Below are positions 11,761-23,460 of a stretch of DNA of 64,000 nt, piece after piece. Within the stretch, counting starts at the first letter, position 1; each line of letters opens with the position of its first letter. The DNA lies in the NCBI GenBank assembly GCA_039566865.1, contig CM076951.1, positions 17,555,484 to 17,619,483 on the forward strand, read 5' to 3'. A model generated the notes under the pieces. It had not been told where the DNA came from, made no database searches, and was given only the letters and a program-made list of their open reading frames with translations. The DNA comes from Aurelia coerulea (taxonomy: Eukaryota; Cnidaria; Scyphozoa; Semaeostomeae; Ulmaridae). A program made the position numbers and the translations under genes.

Positions 11761-12319
11761 GATCCAGCCCCTCGTACCATACCACAGTGTGCCCAGGGTG
11801 GGAAAAAATCAATTTTCGAGTTTTTGATTTTGAACCTTTAAGGGATATTTTTCAATTGAATATACCCTGTACTAAAAGGCACAAAAAAACCTGACTTCAA
11901 AATATCGATCCGTTCCAGAGATACAGCACTTCAAAGTTGCAAGTTTCACAAAACTTAACTCAACAAATTCTTCAAGCAGTTTTTTGTCTCAAATAGTATG
12001 CATCAAACATTTTATCATTGATTCGCTTCCCCTAAAGTTACAGTGATTGCAATAGGCTTATTTAAAAGCTGGGGAAATAAACTTTCTAACTATCATCAAT
12101 AGAATTTGATATTGGCAATGAAATGATTTCAATTTTGGGAGCAACCTTGTGACATAGAGAGTTTTTTATTTCCCTTCTCGCCGTCTGTAACAACTTGTTA
12201 CATTTTATAGATTTCAAAAAATGCGGGTCATTGCGGGGCTATGCCATTGCTTTCTTGTTATTGCATGCACTTCCAGGGAGTAGAAAATGCTAATTTCGCT
12301 TAAGGGGGGATAAGGGCAA
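11761..12319. other. No recognised gene
   Basis: AT-rich sequence with short open frames only. I see no protein motif, RNA gene or repeat shared with other parts of the window. Confidence 0.5.
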
Positions 12320-12437
12320 AGGGTGGGAAATTGTTTCAAGACGGTGCTTCCGGCGTGCGGACAAACTTTTTTCCGGGTTTCAGGTTTCGGGTTCAGGTCT
12401 CGCGTTCAAGGTTTCGGGTTTAAGGTTTCGGGTTTAA
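12320..12437 (+). repeat. GGTTTCGGGTTYAA minisatellite, inverted arm 1
   Basis: Three to four units of GGTTTCGGGTTTAA with variants, preceded by a TTTTTTCCGGG segment. The reverse complement of the same arrangement, including the preceding CGGA..TTTTTTCCGGG part, is at 19646-19765. The arms are 7.2 kb apart and may mark the ends of an old large element or be two independent copies. Confidence 0.65.
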
Positions 12438-12583
12438 CCCTATTTGGACCAGGTTGACATTTTGATATTTTTGAGCGAGGGGGGGCCTTTCTGAGAGATA
12501 CTATAAGAGATATAACAATAAAACTCATGCCAATTGTTCTTTTGACAATTAGCTTTAGTGCATTATTTTATATTTTCAGACTA

Positions 12584-12999
12584 CACGTTTTTTTATAAGA
12601 AACTTGGATCAGCACTTAGTACTAAAAGTTTCTTAATTTCGCATGAAAATTTCGGTGTTTTGGTTGTAAAAGTTTCTTAATTAGTTTCTTATTTTTTGGG
12701 CCTAAAATTGCGGTATTGTTCGAAGTTGAGCCTTCTTCTCGGCAAAGGGCTTCCATTTTGCATTGACACTGTCATCAAGAAGAAGCCATGCACACTAAGG
12801 CAAAAATTTACCAATTTTGCAGTTAAAAGTCAAGAAAAGATAAAGGTACCTTTGTTAGAGAGACATAGAATAAGAGAGACATACAGAAATAAAGTTTTAG
12901 AGTTTCTTAACTGTTCTTGAGCGTAGTACTAGAGTTTCTTAAATTTTTGGTCATCGTAGTACTAGTTTCTTATAAACCAGTTTCTTATAAAAAAACGTG
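12584..12999. mobile_element. Tc1/mariner-like MITE of the TTTCTTATAA family
   Basis: Terminal inverted repeats of 21 bases, CACGTTTTTTTATAAGAAAC plus T, are identical at both ends and flanked by TA (12582-12583, 13000-13001), the target duplication of Tc1/mariner elements. The interior has several AGTACTA and AGTTTCTTAA words near both ends. No transposase ORF. This is the best-preserved member of a family with at least six further copies or remnants in the window. Confidence 0.85.
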
Positions 13000-13030
13000 T
13001 ATGGTTAGTAATAAGGAACCTCGCAAGCTC

Positions 13031-13330
13031 GGTCTGTAATGACACAACTGCATTTGCAATAGCTGACACGGTTGATGAGGCAATTTATTACCTGAACATC
13101 ATTGCAGATGACATCAACAGTTGGTGTTGCAAAAATAGGATCACAATACATGGTGATAAAACAAAGGCAATGCTTATTACCAGAGCAAAAATTTGCGGAC
13201 CATTATTACCCATCAAAATTGGGGAAAACTAATCAAATATGTTGAAACAACAAAATGTTTAGGAGTCATCATAGACAATCAATTGAAATGGCAATATCAG
13301 GATGCAGTCTGCAAATCATATGCAGCAAAG
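13031..13330 (+). pseudogene. LINE reverse-transcriptase relic, 5' part
   Basis: Translation shows the end of a non-LTR retrotransposon reverse transcriptase: a decayed YADDT-like site (CNDTTAFA), then DDINSWCCKNRITIHGDKTK, then in another frame ETTKCLGVIIDNQLKW. A stop and a frameshift near 13230 show it is dead. The order and wording match the palm and thumb of CR1/L2/Rex-type or related LINEs. It is cut at 13330 by a 1.6-kb insertion and resumes at 14972. Confidence 0.8.
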
Positions 13331-14961
13331 GGCCAGGTCTATAACGCGGACTTCGCGGACCTCCAGGGCAATGGTCCGTGGTCCGCGTTTTAGGTTCTCA
13401 AATAGGCCAAAACCTAAACCGCGGACCTTACGTCCGCGGATTTGAAAGTCCCTTTTTTTGGTTTTGTCATAAGGCAAAACCTAAATCGCGGACTAACAGT
13501 CCACGAATATATCAAATGTTTGCGTTTTTGATTTTCCTATAGGGCAAAGCCTATTTCGAGGACTTCGTGTCCCCGGATTTGAAAGTCCGTGTTTTGTGTT
13601 CATAACAAAGCAAAATCTAAACCGCGGACTTAAAGTTCACGGATATAAAATGCCTGCGTTGTTGGTTTTAATTCTACAAAACTCCGAGTTTAAAACCCAG
13701 GGGGGGGGGGGGTACTCTGATATATTAAGGATAGGGGTGCTCAGGTTACCTTTTTGGGTCTAAAATTTGGGCGAGGATTATTTTTTGGGTCAATCATTTG
13801 TACAGTTATTTGTTTGGGTTCCTGAAATTTTGGCTTACTTTTTTGGGTCTCAAATATGAGAAGAAGTAAAAAAAAAAAGATTGCGAAAAATATAATTTAC
13901 AAGAATCACGTAACATTATAATATAAAAAAACTTAGATGTCCAAATACATTATGAGAGATCTAATAAGTTACGGCACTTTTCTGCAGATTTTAGATACTG
14001 ACTTCATAACTTTTGGGTATGTATGGTCGGAAAAATTATTTTTTGGGTCTGTTTTCATGCGAAAAATTATTTTTTTGGGTTGAGGCGTTGCACCCTAGCC
14101 TGAACACCCCTATCCTAAATATACCTGAGTACCCCCCCCTGGGGTTTAAAACACGTCAATCTTTACTTTTTCCATATCAAAACTACAAATTACAAAAGTT
14201 TCTTAGCTTTTTAAATTTAGGTACGGTTGTTTCTTAGTTTTCATAAAAATTGAGTCTCCCGGGGTGGTGGGGGGGAGGTACTTGCTCTACGAAAATACGG
14301 GGAAGTGCCGCTGGAAAATCTGAAAAGGCACCCTGTCTCCGAATAAAGTTCCCGAAAATCTTTATAGCTCTACAAACTGAATAACGAAAACTGCAAAAAA
14401 TCCTAGAACCAAATTTAGGCCTTTTGCTAAAGATTAAAAATCACAAATCTACAAAATCGGCCCAGTGTACGATTTATAGTGGACCTTATAAGCCATGAAC
14501 TTTCAACATTTTCTATCATTAAAATCATTGGCCAAACGTGCTTTAATCTAAATAATGGCTTCCTTTCATGTACAGTATTTACAGTAAATTTTATAGATCA
14601 AATAAAAAGAGATATATACAGAACTAACCAAGCATTGGCAACAGGCCATTTCGTCTTTAGTCAAGGACTGTCTTAACGGAAAATGATTTGAAAAAGTAAA
14701 GATTGACGTGTTTTAAACTCAGAGTTGTGTAGAATAGGTTTAAAACCAACAACGCAGACATTTGATATTCGCGGACTGGTAGTCGGCGGTTTAGGTTTTG
14801 CTTTGTTATGAACCCAAAACGTGGACTTTAAAATCCGCGGACGTAAGGTCCCCGGTTTAGGCTTTGGCCTATTTGAGAACCTAAAACACGGACCGCTGAC
14901 CATTGCCTCGGAGGTCCGCAAAGTCCGCGTGGTCCGCGAGGTCCGCGTTATAGACCTGGCC
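13331..14961. mobile_element. 1.6-kb MULE-like element with long inverted arms
   Basis: Starts GGCCAGGTCTATAACGCGGA and ends with its reverse complement; the arms continue as similar inverted sequence for over 250 bases, rich in CCGCGGAC words. The flanks carry an exact 10-bp duplication TGCAGCAAAG (13321-13330 and 14962-14971). Ten-base duplications and long arms fit Mutator-like elements. It has no transposase ORF. It split a LINE relic and is itself split by the element at 13696-14144. Confidence 0.85.
13696..14144. mobile_element. Element nested in the MULE-like element
   Basis: Ends are imperfect inverted repeats beginning CCCAGGGGG and continuing with GTACTC..GATAGGGGTG on one side and the complement on the other. 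It is flanked by TTTAAAA on both sides (13689-13695, 14145-14151), which includes TTAA, so a piggyBac-type TTAA duplication is possible. The interior repeats TTTTTGGGTC several times. It was inserted after the outer element, whose arm resumes at 14145. Confidence 0.75.
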
Positions 14962-14971
14962 TGCAGCAAAG

Positions 14972-15408
14972 GTAAAGAAACTTAAGAGTTTACAATTTCT
15001 CCCCTCAAGAATGTTGGAGGATATCTACTATAAAACAATTATTCCATCATTGTAATCTGGGGGACAAGTAGTGATACTGGTTTTAAAAGGTTGGAGCACA
15101 TTCATGCCAGAGCAGCGAGAACTGTGAAGCACCTAGACAAAAGTCCATGGGATGACCAAATTGTTAAGACAGCTGGATGGCAGACCTTAAGTTATCTGTA
15201 TAAAAAGCGCATGTTGATTATCATGAGTGACTTTTTCAATGAAAGGACAGATAAACGGCTAAATGAAATGATAGTGGAACATAGCAAACGTTCCAATAAT
15301 AAACTGTTATTGCCAAGACCAAGAACAGAAATAGGGAGAATGACAGTGAAATTCAGAGGTACAATTCTGTGGAATAGTTTAAGCAATGAAGACAGGGACA
15401 TACAGTAA
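14972..15408 (+). pseudogene. LINE reverse-transcriptase relic, 3' part
   Basis: Continues the relic at 13031-13330. It includes LERIHARAAR-type wording (RLEHIHARAARTVKHL), a middle part, and NNKLLLPRPRTEIGRM followed by KFRGTILWNSL, a typical C-terminal tail of CR1/L2/Rex-like reverse transcriptases. The longest open frame is 105 codons, ending at 15408. Joining the flanks of the insertion at the duplicated TGCAGCAAAG brings both parts together. Confidence 0.8.
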
Positions 15409-16069
15409 AGAGTAAAAATGCATTTAAAGAAAAGACGAAGAAATTAAAGGATAAGATAAACAATATAACTTTTGGAAAAGGAACAACAACAACACGGTTT
15501 AGAAATGATGATTATGTGTACTTTTAGAGTTTCCTAGTGTCTGTTTCTGTCAGTTTCTCTAAGGCAGATTCATTTCGATTTTACCAAATCAACGTAGATG
15601 TCGGCAAATACAGTATTATGGTGTTGTGAACCTACACGCTCCTTATCAAGATAGCTGTACCGTACCAGGCCAGCCCACTGCCCACGGCCCACGGCAAGCA
15701 ATACGAGGAAGATGAAGGTGGTATCACTATCACAATCGATGAACAACCTACGTAGGCCTATTCCTGCTGGAACTGGAAGCCAGATTTGAGAAGAGGATTG
15801 CTGTTAATGAATAGTACGTGATCTTTATTATAAACAAAGCTTTTGATAGATTGTTACATGAGCAATTCTGTCACTTAGAGGGCACAAATAGCCCCCAGTA
15901 GGCCTAGTCGAATTTGGCTAGGCCTAAACCCCTATCTAAAGTTTATTTTTAGGCCTCAAAAGTGACTGAATCATTCAGCCTGAATGAGCTTTGTTTTCAT
16001 CCGTAATTTGAGCCCCTGCTCCACTAAGGTGCTCCTGTTCACAGTGCATAGAACTTGCATCCACTTTTT
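15409..16069. other. No recognised gene
   Basis: AT-rich, with AGGCCTA words near 15755 and 15900. No motif-bearing frame. Confidence 0.5.
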
Positions 16070-16440
16070 TCTTTAGAAACTGCCCATAGGCACGAGAAAC
16101 TCAACTCTCAGATCACCAAAAAATTAAGAAACTTCAGTACTGGGAAAATATAAGTCAAGAAACTATTTATTTGATAAAGGAAATCCTGTACCTATTTTGA
16201 TTTATTCTCGTTTGCTTCCTGCATCATATTACTCGTAAGGTACTTGAGTTATGTCTAAACATCGGAAAGACTTTAAAAACATTGTTTTGAAGTGTTCACA
16301 AGGGCACAGGTAGTGAACATGAAGATTTCAATGGAACCTGTAAGAAACTACTTAGAAACTCTGAGCACTCAAAATCTGATAATTTTAAGAAACTTTCAGT
16401 CTGGCCCAAATCCTTAGTTTCTTCTAAAAAATATGTATAG
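16070..16440. mobile_element. Diverged TTTCTTATAA-family MITE
   Basis: Shares with the copy at 50190-50567 the internal words about CAGTACTGGGAAAATATAAG and the stretch around CTCGTAAGGTACTTGAG in reverse orientation, and ends with AGTTTCTT..ATGTATAG. The ends are eroded, so no target duplication is clear. Confidence 0.55.
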
Positions 16441-17689
16441 ATGAAATGTTGGTTGGCTCATTTGGGTTCAGATGTTGCAGGGAAGTCCACTGTACAAGGG
16501 GAAAAAGATAGTGTTTTATGGCATTTTCGAGCAAATAACTTTATTACTCAGCACCAAGGTTACAATGCACAGATAAACACAGAGGTTCTAAAAGTGGTCA
16601 GGTCTTTATTGAAAAACTCACCCGGGTGAGCATACAAGCAAAAAGCAGGACAAGGCAGAAATGAATAGGGCCACTATTTGCGACAAAGTCTAAAATCTGA
16701 GATAAAATCAAATTCATGTGAATGCGCCCTTTGTTGCTATGCTGATTATTTCTCAACACGGGGCAGTAAGCAGTTGATAGGCCTGAACCTAGCAATTCAG
16801 AGACAAATAGATAATTCGGAAACAGCTCCTTTGTGTCCTTATGGTCATTTACTAATTACTGTATATATGACAACCATGCTGCTGCATATGAATCAAATGG
16901 ATTTGCCTCAGCCATGGATACGGAATATTGACTTCTGTTTATCAATACACTATCTTTTTTTCAGGTACCTTTGAGCGGAATTGCCTGCAGATGTCTGGTT
17001 CCTTGGTTCTGTGGCTAGCTTTGTTGGGACAAAAGAACATCACTGCACTGCCAACTTGCAATACCACCAGATAAGGAAAAAGTTCCATACATCACCTGGT
17101 ACTGGCTAAGCAGATGCTGAATAAGGCTGTATATTTGGAGAGTAAATGTTTTGACCAGACTTCTTTTCAATGAACAACCTTGCAAGAAATTGGAGCAAAC
17201 ATAAAAATGAGAATCCTTTCAAAGCTATGCAAAATGAGCTGTAAAGTTTTGATGTTGTCCTCCTATTTAACTGAACTAGCATTTTGTCCAAAACAGGTGC
17301 TCTCAAAATATCCATGGCTGTTTAGAAAGACTTTAGTATTTTCAACTTTTGTCATGTTTTGGCTTGCAAATGTTAAAATGAAGGCATTTTTTTTCAATCA
17401 TAGCAAGAGTAAGTGTTCTGCAGAAAAATCAAGTCAGTTTTTCAATGTGTGTGCTTCTTTGTTGGCTGTCCAGTCCACAGCAGGGGTAATCTGTCTGTTT
17501 CCTCCTTGTATTAGTAGATACTGCAACCTGTTCCATTAAGCCTTACTGTAAGCATTCTTGCTCATTTTCTTTGGAAAAAGTGGATGAAAGTAATCCAATA
17601 ATATAATCAGGAAGGAGAAAAAATGATGTATTGCAATCAAACAAATTTTCATATCAAGATTATCTGGCTTGAGGAAGCAGCAAATGTTT
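16441..17689. other. No recognised gene
   Basis: Contains open frames up to 119 codons (17180-17539, plus) whose translation has no repeat, domain or composition that I can assign. Probably non-coding. Confidence 0.4.
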
Positions 17690-17935
17690 CAAAGAAAAGA
17701 CTTTCAGACTCAGATTGCCAAAAAAATTAAGAAACTCCAGTATATTTGTCTTTATTCTCACTTGTTTCCTGTATCATATTAAAGTCCTTGAGTAATATCT
17801 AAACATTGGAAATGCTTCAAAACACCTTCTTTTGGAATGTTCAGGGGGGCGCAGATCTGATAATTTTAAGAAACGTTCAGTACTGGCCTAAATTCTTAGT
17901 TTCTTAAAGAAAAAATATGTGTATATTTTTCATTT
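17690..17935. mobile_element. Partial TTTCTTATAA-family MITE
   Basis: Short version of the copy at 16070-16440, with the same AAATTAAGAAACT..CAGTA start and AGTTTCTTAAAGAAAAAATATG end. The middle is deleted. Confidence 0.5.
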
Positions 17936-18876
17936 CACACAACAGACATCTTTTCCACTGAAAATGTGACAACTTCAAATAACTGCACTGCATATTTGAC
18001 ATTCTATTCCTTTTTAGTATTTGATTTGATGATTTGCTGTGAGCAAGTGTCAGAAACACAAAGCTGTTTCTTAGAATAGAAAAGGAAATACCTGTTCAAT
18101 TTCTGCATGCAACTCTGCTGTTCTTTGCAATTTGCTTATTAGGTCTTGTAGCCAGCTTTGTATGATTGGCAATTTTCGCAAGCACCACTCCGAACTTCGT
18201 CGTGTGATTGGCCTTCTTTATTTTGAATTCCTTCGATCGAGCTTTATCTAATTTGTCGTCACTTTGTGCTGTTGTTCAGGTGGAAGTTGAGGGAGTCATG
18301 GCACTTCGAATCATCTGAAAATGATAGTGATTAAAAGTAAACAACTAGAGAAAATAAATTCTACGATCGACATCAATCTAAAAGTACAAAAACAACAAAC
18401 GCGTAATTGGCCTAATAATGGCCTAAATCGTCGCTCATCTGTCTACGATCTTCGAAGGGCTATTTCAGATGTCTCGCTTTTTCTTGATCGGAAAATAAAT
18501 GAAGTGGCACTCCCTCAGCGTACTGGCTATTTCCAGAACTAATCAAAGTAGGGCCATCGCCAGCAACACAGCGCTTTTTCCAAGACTCTTCTTCTCTCGG
18601 CTTTTCTCGCGATGTGAATTTGTAGTGATGTCTGATGAAGTCAAACGCATCCTATTGTTCCATTCAAATTGGTGTTCTACTTCATACGTCATGGGCTAAC
18701 AGGAAAAATTCGCACGCGATCTTCCAAAATCTCCAACTTTGACTTGCAATAAAAAGACATTCACGTATCCGATTTTAAATCGGTTTTCGGCATGATAATC
18801 AGTGCATAAAGATGTCTTAGATTAGGTTAAAAAAGAGATTCGAAAATTTCGTTGCATTAGCACTTTAACAAAAATA
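17936..18876. other. No recognised gene
   Basis: AT-rich stretch with a 73-codon plus frame at 18321 that has no recognisable motif. Nothing else supported. Confidence 0.4.
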
Positions 18877-18877
18877 T

Positions 18878-18970
<93 letters not shown>
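18877..18970. repeat. (GAT)n microsatellite
   Basis: About 30 consecutive GAT triplets. On the minus strand they create an artificial poly-serine frame. Confidence 0.95.
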
Positions 18971-18974
18971 GTGG

Positions 18975-19589
18975 TACTTTTAAGACCTCGGGTTTTATAT
19001 TTTCCTGTGCAACACAAAACCGGTTAGTATGCGCATAGTACAATATACAGAAGAGGGGCTTATTTGAGAGTGGGCGCTAGCAACGAGAAATCAGTTTACC
19101 AACCTCTCTAGTAGTAATGATAACTTTATTTAAAGGTGTGTTGAAGGAATTGGAAAAGTAGATTCGTTGACTGCAAAATAACAATGTCACTTTACAAGTT
19201 ACATGGACAGAAAAATTGATTTTGAGATTACTATTAAGTTTATTGTTGCTGCCTATTGCAGTTTGCTGCTTCGTTTTGTTATGTTAATGCCTAGGGGGGG
19301 GGGGGAGGGGGGCTCCACTATCCGGTCACACGGGGATTTGCATCAGTAGTTTATTTTATGGAAAAGGTGTTTTGCGTTAACTGTAAAATTCTTCGATCAT
19401 AAATCATTATCATTCTGGCGCATACACACTAGTGTGATCCGATAGTGAAGTCTCCCGTCTTATTATTGTTTCAGTTCACGTTCGATTGCAAAGAAGACTA
19501 TTTTCTGTTTCGTTCTTATAGCTTATTACTTGATGTTAAGTGGTAAGAAACAAGGTGGGTGTACATTCGTCACTTTTCTAGAGCTGCCA
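18975..19589. other. No recognised gene
   Basis: AT-rich, with a G run at about 19293. No coding or RNA signal seen. Confidence 0.5.
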
Positions 19590-19765
19590 ATTACAAATAA
19601 TTACAAGCAATTCCAAGCAATTCCAAGCAATTCCAAGTAATTACAAATTGAAACCTTGAACCCGAAACCTTAAACCCGAAACCTTAAACCCGAAACCTTG
19701 AACCCGAGACCTGAACCCGAAACCCGGAAAAAAGTCCATCCGGTCGTTTTGAGGCAATATAGGAA
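19590..19765 (-). repeat. 10-bp tandem repeat and minisatellite inverted arm 2
   Basis: First about six units near ACAAGCAATTCC (19590-19645), then the TTAAACCCGAAACC array that is the reverse complement of 12320-12437, then a CCGGAAAAAAGTCCATCCGG segment that also matches the other arm. Confidence 0.65.
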
Positions 19766-20986
19766 TTTGACACGATAAGCAAACGCCGGAATATGCCATG
19801 AATGTTCTTTTTTACTGAAGTTTGCCCTGCCCGTGCACATTACCTTACATGTTTTTTTTCCAGCTTTCTAATGGATTCTAACTCAACTTCGTAATTGATT
19901 TTGCCATCCAAGAAAGCTATTTTTCTCCTGCATATTTTGCAACTAATGTTAAATTTTGAAATTTACTAATTACATTAAAAGAAAGGTGTAAGAAATGTTG
20001 TAATTATTTGCAGTAAACAAATACAACCTCACTTTTTTGTCAAAAACAACTCAGTTCTTGGTAGTGAACAACTCGAATTCATACAAACCAATTCGCAAGT
20101 TTTTCTTTATTCCTTGAGATTTATATTGAAATGGTTATAGTGAAATACCCTAGTCTTCAAAAATTTTACATAACAAAGAATACATTTTTGGAAAATAAAG
20201 AAATCTAGTACAGGAAGATGGACATGAAACCACTACATATTCCCATGGGAATATTGGGTCCCAGACCTCTTAAATAGTAGTTATTTCACTCAAGCTCGTT
20301 TTCTTTACCATTGCTGATTCCTGATGCACTCATGAAACCTTCTCAGAAAATACCAGCAGTAAATTCAATACAGTGCTATTTAGTCAAAATCGCACAAATA
20401 AGGAAATTTGCCCCAGCACCCCCCCCCCCCCCAAAATTTCGGAAAATTCTAAGATATCCTTCATGTCATGTCCTCCTTTAGAAAACCTTTCTAACGAGCC
20501 CTCAACCATATTTTTTTCAGTTTTCTTTCTTGCGCAATGAATTTATTCTCGAAATTGGAGATCTGGGCACACTGCATACGTTGTCGAAAAAATACACCCT
20601 GCTCTCTGGGAATGAACAGCTCAAGTGGAGCAAAGAATTTTGCAGCATCTTTGATGCTACTGTCGATGGATGTATTGCATTGGTTGTCTGACATCGTACT
20701 TATTCGTTATTCCTGAATGGAAAAAAATTATCAAAATGCAAAGAAATTTAGAATCAGGAACACCCGATTCTACTAGTATAGCACATCAATTAATGATATA
20801 TGGATGTAGGGAATAGTCCATCAATTAGTGGTGAGTGTTAGTAATATATAACATGTATTGAGGAATAGTTCATCAGTTGGTGTTCAAGGTCCTAATACAT
20901 TGTTTGGCCTGTAACATGTTTGGGCCTAACCAACCAGCTCTCCTGTCTGTAATTATTGCCAATATCTTCCCGCTCAATTAACACTG
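19766..20986. other. No recognised gene
   Basis: AT-rich DNA upstream of the first KDZ exon. It has a C run near 20418. No promoter element can be argued with confidence. Confidence 0.45.
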
Positions 20987-21171
20987 ATGCCAACCTCTCC
21001 AAAAAATGTGATGCCGTTTCCGAGGAAAAAACTTAAGCTCGTCAAATTCGACGAAGATGGAAGGAAGAGGACTAAACTTGTATCCCCAAACATGGACAGG
21101 GGAAATCAAGATTTCGAGAGAAGTAGAAGAGGAAGAGGCCAGGCTGCAGCACCAACAACAGGCTTTCCAAT

Positions 21172-22491
21172 CGTATGTTATAAAAGTTAAAATCACCTGA
21201 AATCACCTGAAACCACCTGAAATCACCTGAAATCACCTGAAACCACCTGAAATCATCTGCAAATCATCTGAAACCACCTGTAAATCACCTGCAAATCATC
21301 TGCTCATTGTTTTGATGAATGGGAAAAAGAGTTATTGTCTTCAACTTTGATCATTAACACCTAAAAAGGCAAATAATCCTACTGGTGTGATCGGTAGTTT
21401 ATAGGTCTCACGCCTTTTGTCTCATTCAAATTGCTTTGTGGTCTCATTGGGCTGATCAGAGTTAAGCTACGTCCACACGTATCTAGCCTGCGTTGCAGAC
21501 CGAATTCCAAAAGGAAAAGGTCTGCCACGCAGGCTAACACGTATCCGGATATTTTTGAAAAGTTCTATGCTCCATATAAATTTCAAGACTCAAGAGATAT
21601 TCCCAGTCATCGCAACAACAGCAACAACAACAACAAGAACAACATTTGTATGGCGATAACTACGACCTGCTTAGACTAATTCCAAAAAAGTCTCTTGTTT
21701 CGCCCCCCCCTACTGCAGACTTGTCGCTACAACACACGAGGGGTACATCACCCTTCCGGAAAGGCGTACGAGATTTTTTTAAACAAAAGGATTTTTAGGG
21801 ATTTTTTACGGATTTTTCTTGAAGACAAAAGGATTTTTACCAAAGGTGTACGAGATTTTTACAGAGTGATACGCCCCTCGACAACACAGAAGCTATGTTC
21901 AACAACAACAACAGCGAAGGTTAGAGGGACTTATGTAATGAGTCTACGAACTTGTATTATTAGTCTAATATATTATAGGTCTATCCATATAAAAAGATCC
22001 GCATTCCGCATCCACACGAGCAGCATCTTTGAAATTGTCCACATGAAAACCCTGCGACACTTGAAACTGGGTGACCGAAAACGCCGTCCACTTGTGTGCG
22101 TGAAACCAAAACGGCTAAAAAAGATGCGTTTTCAAAAATATCCAGATGCGTGAAGACGTAGCTTAGCTTTTATACAATTTAGATAAAATACTAAAATCAG
22201 CCCAGTGAGACCAAAAAGCAATTTGAATGAGACAAAAGGCGTGAGACCTATAAACTACCGATCACACCAGTAGGATTATTTGCCATCTTAGGTGTTAATG
22301 ATCAAAGTTGAAGACAATAAGACTTTTCCCCATTCATCAAAACAATGAGCAGATGATTTGCAGGTGATTTACAGGTGGTTTCAGATGATTTGCAGATGAT
22401 TTCAGGTGGTTTTCAGGTGATTTCAGGTGGTTTCAGGTGATTTCAGGTGGTTTCAGGTGATTTCAGGTGATTTTAACTTTTATAACATACG
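21172..22491. mobile_element. 1.3-kb foldback MITE with CACCTG arrays
   Basis: Ends CGTATGTTATAAAAGTTAAA and its reverse complement; the inverted arms are about 300 bases, each beginning with 8-12 copies of AATCACCTGAAACCACCTG-type repeats. The flanks carry an exact 10-bp duplication GCTTTCCAAT (21162-21171, 22492-22501). Ten bases suggest a Mutator-like origin. It lies inside a coding exon. The middle holds another inverted-repeat element at about 21469-22163. Confidence 0.9.
21469..22163. mobile_element. Inner inverted-repeat element of the foldback MITE
   Basis: Begins near AAGCTACGTCCACACG and ends near its diverged complement GCGTGAAGACGTAGCTTA, with GGATATTTTTGAAAA-type sequence inside each end. 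Its interior holds AAGGATTTTTA words near 21785-21860. Target duplications are not clear. Confidence 0.55.
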
Positions 22492-22866
22492 GCTTTCCAA
22501 TTAGGCCAACTGCAATTGATGGGCCTAATGATGATGACGATCATTTCGATTCTCCGTGTCAAGACGAAGTCTATGTAGCCAGCAACGAGCGCCAACATAA
22601 CCGAAGAAGTTATACCAACATAAAAAGGGCTGATTGTGACAGATGGGAGCACCTCTGTTCAATCAAGTTGATGAAGACTGAAACTCACCGTTGTGTAGAT
22701 TGTGGTCCTCTTTACATCGTTTGCCATGACTGTCTACAGTCAGATCACTGTCTGAGACCTAATCACTGTCCAGAAAAATGGAATGTAACTACTGCAGCTT
22801 TGTTATTTCTCAAACTCTTATGTTACCTCTCTCTTCTTTTTGGGGCTCTCATGCTTGCTATATAAC

Positions 22867-23270
22867 ACACGTTTTTTCTTTTAAAAGGAACTTGGATAAG
22901 CCCATAGTACTAAACGTCTCTTAATTTCACGTCAAAATTTCAGCTTTTTAGAACTAAAAGTTTCTTAATGCGTTTCTTATTGTTTGGATGCATTTAGGAT
23001 GTATATAGTTTCTACCACCGCCACGTATTCGTTTCTTGACAGAAAGGACAATTTGTAGCAAGAAGGAGAGTTTTATTTGATTCAAAACATAAATCCATCA
23101 TGAATATTACTAAAAAATAAAGGCTCAACAACAATTTTCCCATGATTTCCTTGTGTTTGACTTTAAAAGTTTCTTAGCAATGCTCAAGCATAGTACTAAA
23201 GTTTCTTAATTTTTTCGCCATCCTAGTACTAGTTTCTTATAAACCAGTTTCTTATAAAAGAAAAAACGTG
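22867..23270. mobile_element. TTTCTTATAA-family MITE
   Basis: Ends CACGTTTTTTCTTTTAAAAG and the complement of CACGTTTTTTCTTTTATAAG, so the inverted repeats match with one difference over 20 bases. It has the same AGTACTA and AGTTTCTTAA interior words as 12584-12999. TA lies at the right end; the left flank is CA. Confidence 0.8.
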
Positions 23271-23460
23271 TAGGTAGATACCTACTAGGCCTAGGTTATT
23301 ATGCGTTCTTTCTTGAACTAGAAGTTGGCCAAATTAGACAGGTCCCATGCCAGAAAAATCGGAAAACTTTTCCAGTCAAAGTTCTGAATACGGATTTGGG
23401 ATCGTTATACATAGCAGAATTAAATTTCAGTTGGGGACTTTCGAAATTTTTCCTTTTTTT

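Larger units (their letters stand above)
20987..22784 (+). pseudogene. KDZ-type transposase, first exon, interrupted by a MITE
   Basis: The frame starts MPTSPKNVMPFPRKK at 20987, runs to PTTGFPI, is cut by a 1.3-kb element (21172-22491), and resumes in the same frame at the duplicated target with PTAIDG. The second half holds WEHLCSIKLMKTETHRCVDC, IVCHDC and HCPEKW: a cysteine cluster like those that precede KDZ (Kyakuja-Dileera-Zisupton) transposase cores. A donor follows AAT at 22784 in phase 0. The other exons are at 31205, 32015, 32911, 42436, 42932 and 43798. The interruption would add in-frame stops unless spliced out, so this copy is probably dead. Confidence 0.65.

Noticed and set aside
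12390..12437. Interstitial telomere repeat
   Set aside because: GGTTTCGGGTTTAA differs from TTAGGG, and the inverted partner array at 19646 argues for an ordinary repeat.
18822..19043. Poly-serine ORF
   Set aside because: Product of the GAT microsatellite.
21181..21300. CRISPR-like short repeats
   Set aside because: The AATCACCTG units have no spacers and appear again inverted at 22340-22475, as arms of a foldback element.
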